NCBI RefSeq assembly: GCF_023053635.1
Contig: NC_086192.1
Location: 10,093,001-10,157,000 of the forward strand
Origin: Elgaria multicarinata webbii
Lineage: Eukaryota > Chordata > Lepidosauria > Squamata > Anguidae
DNA length: 64,000 nucleotides
Direction: 5' to 3'
The notes under the pieces are model-generated. The model did no database searches, had not been told where the DNA came from, and saw nothing but the letters and a program-made list of their open reading frames with translations. Positions 59,414-64,000 of this stretch are shown one piece after another (position 1 is the stretch's first letter; every line of letters starts with the position of its first letter). The position numbers and the translations under genes are program-made.

Positions 59414-59419
59414 CTGCTT

Positions 59420-60340
59420 CAAAGAAAGTTACGTTTCGTTTTTCGTAACGGGAGAGGCTACCGAATGGACCATCTTCTATAGAGCTTGAGTGGTTGCTCT
59501 AGAAAGAATTGAAGATGCCTGCCTAATTGCCTCGAATGGCTGGTGGCTACTAGCTACAGAGATTTGTGACAGGGGCACACGCCAGCTGCTTGGACAGGGT
59601 GTTTCGAGAGAAATAGTTTAGGGCAGTTTTGATTGCAGCCAGTGAAGAAAGCAGAAGGCTGGGTTTTGCAGGTGAGAAGCCAGTAAAGCGGTGCTCCAAG
59701 AGCAAACGTCTTGCTTTTGAGCAACCTCATGCCGCTTTCAACCAACCGGATGCTTGCCTGTTTTCCCCAGTTCAACCATAATAATAAAAGAGGTTGAGTT
59801 GCTGTCTGTCTGTCCATCCATCAGCATCACAGTGCTAAAACCATCTGACCCTAGGCATGCATACTAAGGGGACCCTAGGGGTGTGTGCATCAGGGTTAGT
59901 TTCTGTTTGAAAACACATTAATTAATTTAAATTTATTTTAAAGTGCCCGTGTGGTTGAAGCCTGCAGTAACATCTTCAGTCACTAGGGAGGGACATCCCT
60001 AACCAGCACACAGCTTTGCAGCTGATACATTTTGAAGCTAGGGGGGATTAATAAACTGAGGGACAGAGTTATATGGCGTCTCCCTTCCCCCTACTGTGGG
60101 GCAACCCCCTTTAAAGGAATGGAGTGGGGAGACCCCTCCCTCCGGAGGTTATAGGGCCGCACCATGGCAGAGGCCGTGACTAGGAGTTCCAGGGGGCACG
60201 GCCATATTTGGATGGAGCAGGCACGTGTGTAACTCCGACAACTTTGCCCGAAACCTTCGCTGTATCAATCTAAGGGCTATTTCCCATCCGTGCAAAGCTG
60301 GGGCATTCATTAGTTTGTAAATAAACGCACATTAGAAAAC
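59420..60340. other. Intron sequence, mostly unassigned
   Basis: Searched for the small exon needed to connect the 62.5-kb candidate; none with both splice sites in phase was found. Confidence 0.25.
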
Positions 60341-60344
60341 AAAA

Positions 60345-61050
60345 ACGCCGTGCGTCTCCTGTACTGCCTCCTTTCAAAGAAACCGATCTCTAATGCGTTA
60401 TATGTGGGGCTGCCTTTGAAAATGGTCCGGAAACTTCAACTGGTACAAAACAGGGCAGCACGCTTGCTAACAGGGACTGGCCGACGAGACCACATCATGC
60501 CAGTCCTTTTCCAGCTTCATTGGCTGCCAGTCCAGGTCCGGGCCCGATTCAAAGTGCTGGTATTAACATTTAAAGCCCTAAATGGCTTGGGGCCAGGCTA
60601 TCTGAAGGAACGCCTCCTCCCGTATGTACCTGCCTGGACCCTAAGGTCATCCTCAGGGGTCCTTCTCTGCGAGCCCCTGCCAAAGGAAGTGAGGCAGGTG
60701 GCTACCAGGAGAAGGGCCTTCTCTGCTGTGGCACCCCGGCTGTGGAATGAGCTCCCTAAGGAGGTTCGCCTGGCACCTACACTATATCCTTTCAGGCGCC
60801 AGGTGAAGACCTTTTTATTCTCCCAACATTTTAACAATCTATAAATACATTTTAACATGGTGTTTTAAATTTGTAATTTTGCATTGCTGCTGTTTTTATC
60901 TGGTTGAGCTTTTATATTGTATTTTATATTATGGTTTTACACTGTTGTTTTATACTGTGAATGGTTTTAATTTTGGGGAACCGCCCAGAGAGCTCCGGCT
61001 ATTGGGCGGTATAGAAATGTAATAAATAAATAAATAAATAAATAAACTTC
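60345..61050 (+). repeat. L2-type LINE, best-preserved 3' end
   Basis: Open for 164 codons (60350-60844): [80 protein letters not shown]. Then ggctattgggcggtatagaa and (AAAT)n. The intact frame suggests a young insertion. Confidence 0.95.
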
Positions 61051-61099
61051 CTATGGTAGAGGAAACTGAGATAAACTTCCTATGGTAGAGGAAACTGAG

Positions 61100-62460
61100 A
61101 AGCGCAACAATGAAAAAGCGCAATACTGGTTGTGACAACCCCCTGCTCTGTCAATACCCCCCCCCCCCACCTCAAACCTCCGCTTTAAACTTTCAATAAG
61201 GAAAATGGGGAGTTTTTGGCATGGCAGGAATAGAGAATGGATCTTCTTTTAACTTTGGGGTTTTGTTAAAGTGTTTTCCCCCAACCTCCTTCGAAACAGT
61301 GATATTATTAACGTGAAAGAAAACAGATGTCTTTTTCACATGCAAACTAATCTGCTGGGGGGGGGGGCACTAAAAAAAAGACGGCAGGCTGCTGCAATCA
61401 TCTAAAACAATTTTTAGCTCTCTGGCAGAACGACACGAAACAATATTTTTCAGGTGTCCCACAATGCAAAGTCAATTTGAAAACAGCATGACCTTCTCTG
61501 ATACAAACTTTAATTACCTCAATGCTCACACAGCAAGGATATTGCAAGTCAAATAGATTTCTCTTTGACTATTTTTTTAATTCATTTGCCCATTTGTTTA
61601 AAAAAAATTTTAAAAAATGATAAAATCGTTAAGAAGGAAAAGAATCAACAGGAAGAGAGCAATCTTTACAAACGAAAAACCCTACTCAGCGAAGATATTT
61701 CCCTGATGGTGCTATGCAAGATGCAAACTATAAAAGAAGCATATTTATAACCCAATCTCAGCCCTAGTGATAGAGGGGAAAATAATGTATCTATAGCCAC
61801 ACAGGTGTGTGTGCGTACAGGTAGGTGCCCTGATCCAGGTAGAGAGAACACACTGACGCTACGGCTACAATCCTATACCCACTTGGGAATTTCTTTTGAG
61901 CAGACATATAACAGAAGTAATAATGTTATTGATTAGCTATAAAGCCATAACAAAAACAGAAGGATATTCAGAGTTAAGCAACAAATTTAGCTCTTAGTTT
62001 CCTAGCCGCCAGCGCTAATAAGAAAATATGCAAGGTAGCATAATTAGCAGAGGTCTATAGGATTGCGCTGTGAAGCTCCCGCTCATATCTGCCTAACTGG
62101 ATAAGGAACTGCATGCAAAACCTCATTCGGGAAAAGGAATGGGGGCTGGTTTTGGTTCCGTTCTGTTGGATAATAGAAACAACTCCGCATGCTTCCAGGC
62201 ACTAGGGGGAGACAGAGAACATTCCGTAGCTTGATCTGTTCCTATTTCCTGTTCCCTCCCCTTCCTGTGCCATTTGGCTTCTCCAAAGAGGAAGCAAGTA
62301 ACCATATCTCCCGCCTTCACTTATTTACACTCACACACCCAGCTTTATGGGGTACTTGCAATTGAAGAGTGTTATAAGTATATACAAGCACTAATAAAAT
62401 AAGTTGATTTGAACTTCTTTGAAATTGGCTCTAGCCTGCGTTTATCGCTTCCAGCACTAA
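61100..62460. other. Intron sequence without recognised content
   Basis: AT-rich; includes a C-run at 61160 and a G-run at 61360. No clear repeat or exon. Confidence 0.3.
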
Positions 62461-62462
62461 AC

Positions 62463-62544
62463 CTGTGTTGCCACGCTTTCTCTCTATGAAGCAACTCTGC
62501 TGTAATTCGCACCAGATTTTCCACCACCTTCGTCTCCCTCACCC
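62463..62544 (-). CDS. Candidate further 5' exon of the TBC-C2 gene
   Basis: An AG acceptor (TTTAACAG) and a GT donor bound 82 bases that read VRETKVVENLVRITAELLHR followed by EKAWQH, an amphipathic helical peptide lying outside recognisable repeats. The exon ends with two bases of a split codon, while the next assembled exon (59413) needs one. If this exon is real, another small exon must lie between 59.4 and 62.4 kb; I did not find it. Chance ORF is the alternative. Confidence 0.35.
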
Positions 62545-62604
62545 CTGTTAAATTATTGATTAGCACTACTGCAAATTTTCTGTTTGGAATACATGCAGCC
62601 CTAC

Positions 62605-62668
62605 TGATTTTAGTTATTTATTTATTTATTACATTTTTATACCGCCCAATAGCCGAAGGGCGTATAGG
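62605..62668 (-). repeat. L2-type LINE 3' tail
   Basis: (TTTA)n then tacatttttataccgcccaa and tagccgaaggg. Confidence 0.8.
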
Positions 62669-62754
62669 TGAATTGAAACTACAAAGTGGCATCCCTGAAT
62701 ATAGATGAAATCTTATCACAAAACTAAGGGCTGTTTCACACATTATTATATTGA

Positions 62755-62905
62755 GGAAACATCCCTTCAGGGAAGGGCTATACATTAATGGTATAGCACA
62801 TGCTTTGCATGCAGAAAGTCTCAGGTTCAATTCTCAGCATCTCCAGTTTAGGCTGGGAAAGATTCCTGACTGGACCCCTGAAGAGACACTGCTATTCCAT
62901 GAAGG
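62755..62905 (+). repeat. tRNA-headed SINE
   Basis: gaagggctatacattaatgg, catgctttgcatgcagaaag, ggttcaattctcagc and gctgggaaagattcctgact. Confidence 0.8.
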
Positions 62906-62984
62906 TTCCCAATTTGGTCCTCCCGGGTTCCTTAGAAGGCCCCGCCGCCTCCTCTGGCCACACACCCTTTCTCCCAATTGCTGA

Positions 62985-63312
62985 CTAATTGGTGGGTTCC
63001 TGGCTTTCGAGCTGTTTTCTCTCCATTCTAAAAGGTTGAAATCCCTCTCCTAAGGTTGAGTGACTGGCAGAAAGACCTTTAAGCTAATAGGGGGATAGGT
63101 TTGGTATTTGGGGCCCTGTCCATTTTATTTATTTATTTATTTCATTACATTTATATACCGCCCCACAGCCAAAGCTCTCTGGGCGGTTCACAAAAGCTAA
63201 AAACCATAAACATTAAAAGTATACAAAATTTAAAAACCATCAGAGACATTTTGCCTTTGGCCCCGCCCACCACTGGAATGCAGCTCCCCTGAAATGGAAT
63301 TCGTCTCTCGGG
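62985..63312 (+). repeat. Dispersed 'gcccctttt' repeat split by an L2 tail
   Basis: ctccattctaaaaggttgaa to tatttggggccctgtccatt, insert 63124-63245 (minus L2 tail, tacatttatataccgcccca), then ttgcctttggccccgcccac. Confidence 0.8.
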
Positions 63313-63840
63313 CTGAAAGAGATTCAACATCTCTGATGGTTACAGTACTGAATCGGACTCAGAGGCTGAAGGGGAAGAAGCAGACGTACACCAGTCTAGA
63401 CAGGAAGTGGGTGAGGAAATTCTCCAAGACTCTTCAGGAGTCAAGGAGGAATCTCCCCAGGAGCTTATCGGACAGAAGGCCCAGGCTCAGAGATCATCCT
63501 CGACGTTCCTGGGAACTCAGTCTTTGTCAGAGGGAGAGGGAGCATCGGAATTGACAGATCCCAGAGTACACTACAGGGTCAAGCAGGCGGACTTGAGATG
63601 AGGTGGGAGGTGGCCTGTAAGGCTAGCCACTTGCCAGAGGTTACATCTCGAAGATCCACTCTGCCGGAGGGGTTCGGTAAAAGCCTGTTGGGCACAGCGG
63701 GAAACTGTCCAGTCAGTTGATAAGCAACTGCCTTGTTTAATAGGCTAATTAAGCTTAGAGGATAGCTCATAGCATTCATGCTTCCATTTACTGAATCAAG
63801 CTTTGCCCAGCAGACCTCTTTATTGTGTGTGTGTGTGTGT
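63312..63840 (+). mobile_element. LTR-like fossil piece, related to 26206-27079
   Basis: Shares gactcttcaggagtcaagga and ctaattaagcttagaggata with the 26-kb element and the same order to the end region. Incomplete and old. ORFs over it are not genes. Confidence 0.5.
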
Positions 63841-64000
63841 TGAAATCTGCTATACGCTAAAAATATAACTTCTGCACCATCCCTCCTAAGATTCTATTGG
63901 TGCATGGCAGGGTAGCTTCCCCAAGGAACCCTGGGAAATGCAGTTTTGTGGCAGGTGCAGAGAATTCTCTACTAGAGCTATCTAGCACCTTAGTGAAAGT

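Noticed and set aside
60350-60844. Host gene of 164 codons
   Set aside because: L2-type LINE reverse-transcriptase end, with the family's 3' tail right behind it.

Overview
The window looks like intronic sequence of a squamate reptile (lizard or snake) nuclear genome. It has spliced exons with vertebrate splice sites and no operon structure. Its dense repeat load is typical of squamates: CR1 3' ends with tandem ATTCTATG tails, L2-type LINEs, an RTE-BovB LINE, tRNA-headed SINEs, a Sauria-type SINE and many palindromic hAT-like MITEs.

One host gene fills the window on the minus strand. I could assemble 25 exons from 59413 down to 4218. Splice sites sit at every boundary and the reading phase agrees at all 24 junctions. 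A stop codon and an AATAAA signal close the gene at 4218 and 4177. The 5' end lies beyond the assembled exons, and a further candidate exon is at 62463-62544. The visible product is 1240 residues. It has (i) an N-terminal linker, (ii) a TBC (Rab-GAP-like) domain at about residues 147-440 whose two catalytic-finger motifs are both degenerate, (iii) three C2-like modules with the same internal pattern at about 483-585, 625-760 and 905-1036, and (iv) a C-terminal region of about 200 residues of unknown type. I do not recognise a named gene with this architecture. The C2-like part recalls what I remember of CCDC17, which I could not check. It is the most interesting item here: a probable pseudo-RabGAP fused to C2-like modules. 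One of its introns appears to use a GC-AG splice pair.

Layout, left to right. 1-4200: downstream flank with CR1, L2 tails and palindromic DNA elements. 4.2-10.7 kb: last four exons. 10.7-20.5 kb: repeats, a 27-bp tandem array, one exon at 16.5 kb. 20.5-29.9 kb: six exons between SINEs, L2 copies, an LTR fossil and a GC-rich foldback element. 29.9-53.3 kb: C2-like and TBC exons among nested repeats, with a BovB LINE at 45.3 kb. 55.1-57.3 kb: two oppositely oriented copies of one element carrying a 105-bp minisatellite, which gives long but spurious ORFs. 57.8-59.4 kb: the first two assembled exons. 60.3-64 kb: L2, SINE and LTR-like fossil sequence.

Almost all other open reading frames are chance or lie in repeats. 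No second host gene, RNA gene or CRISPR array is supported.
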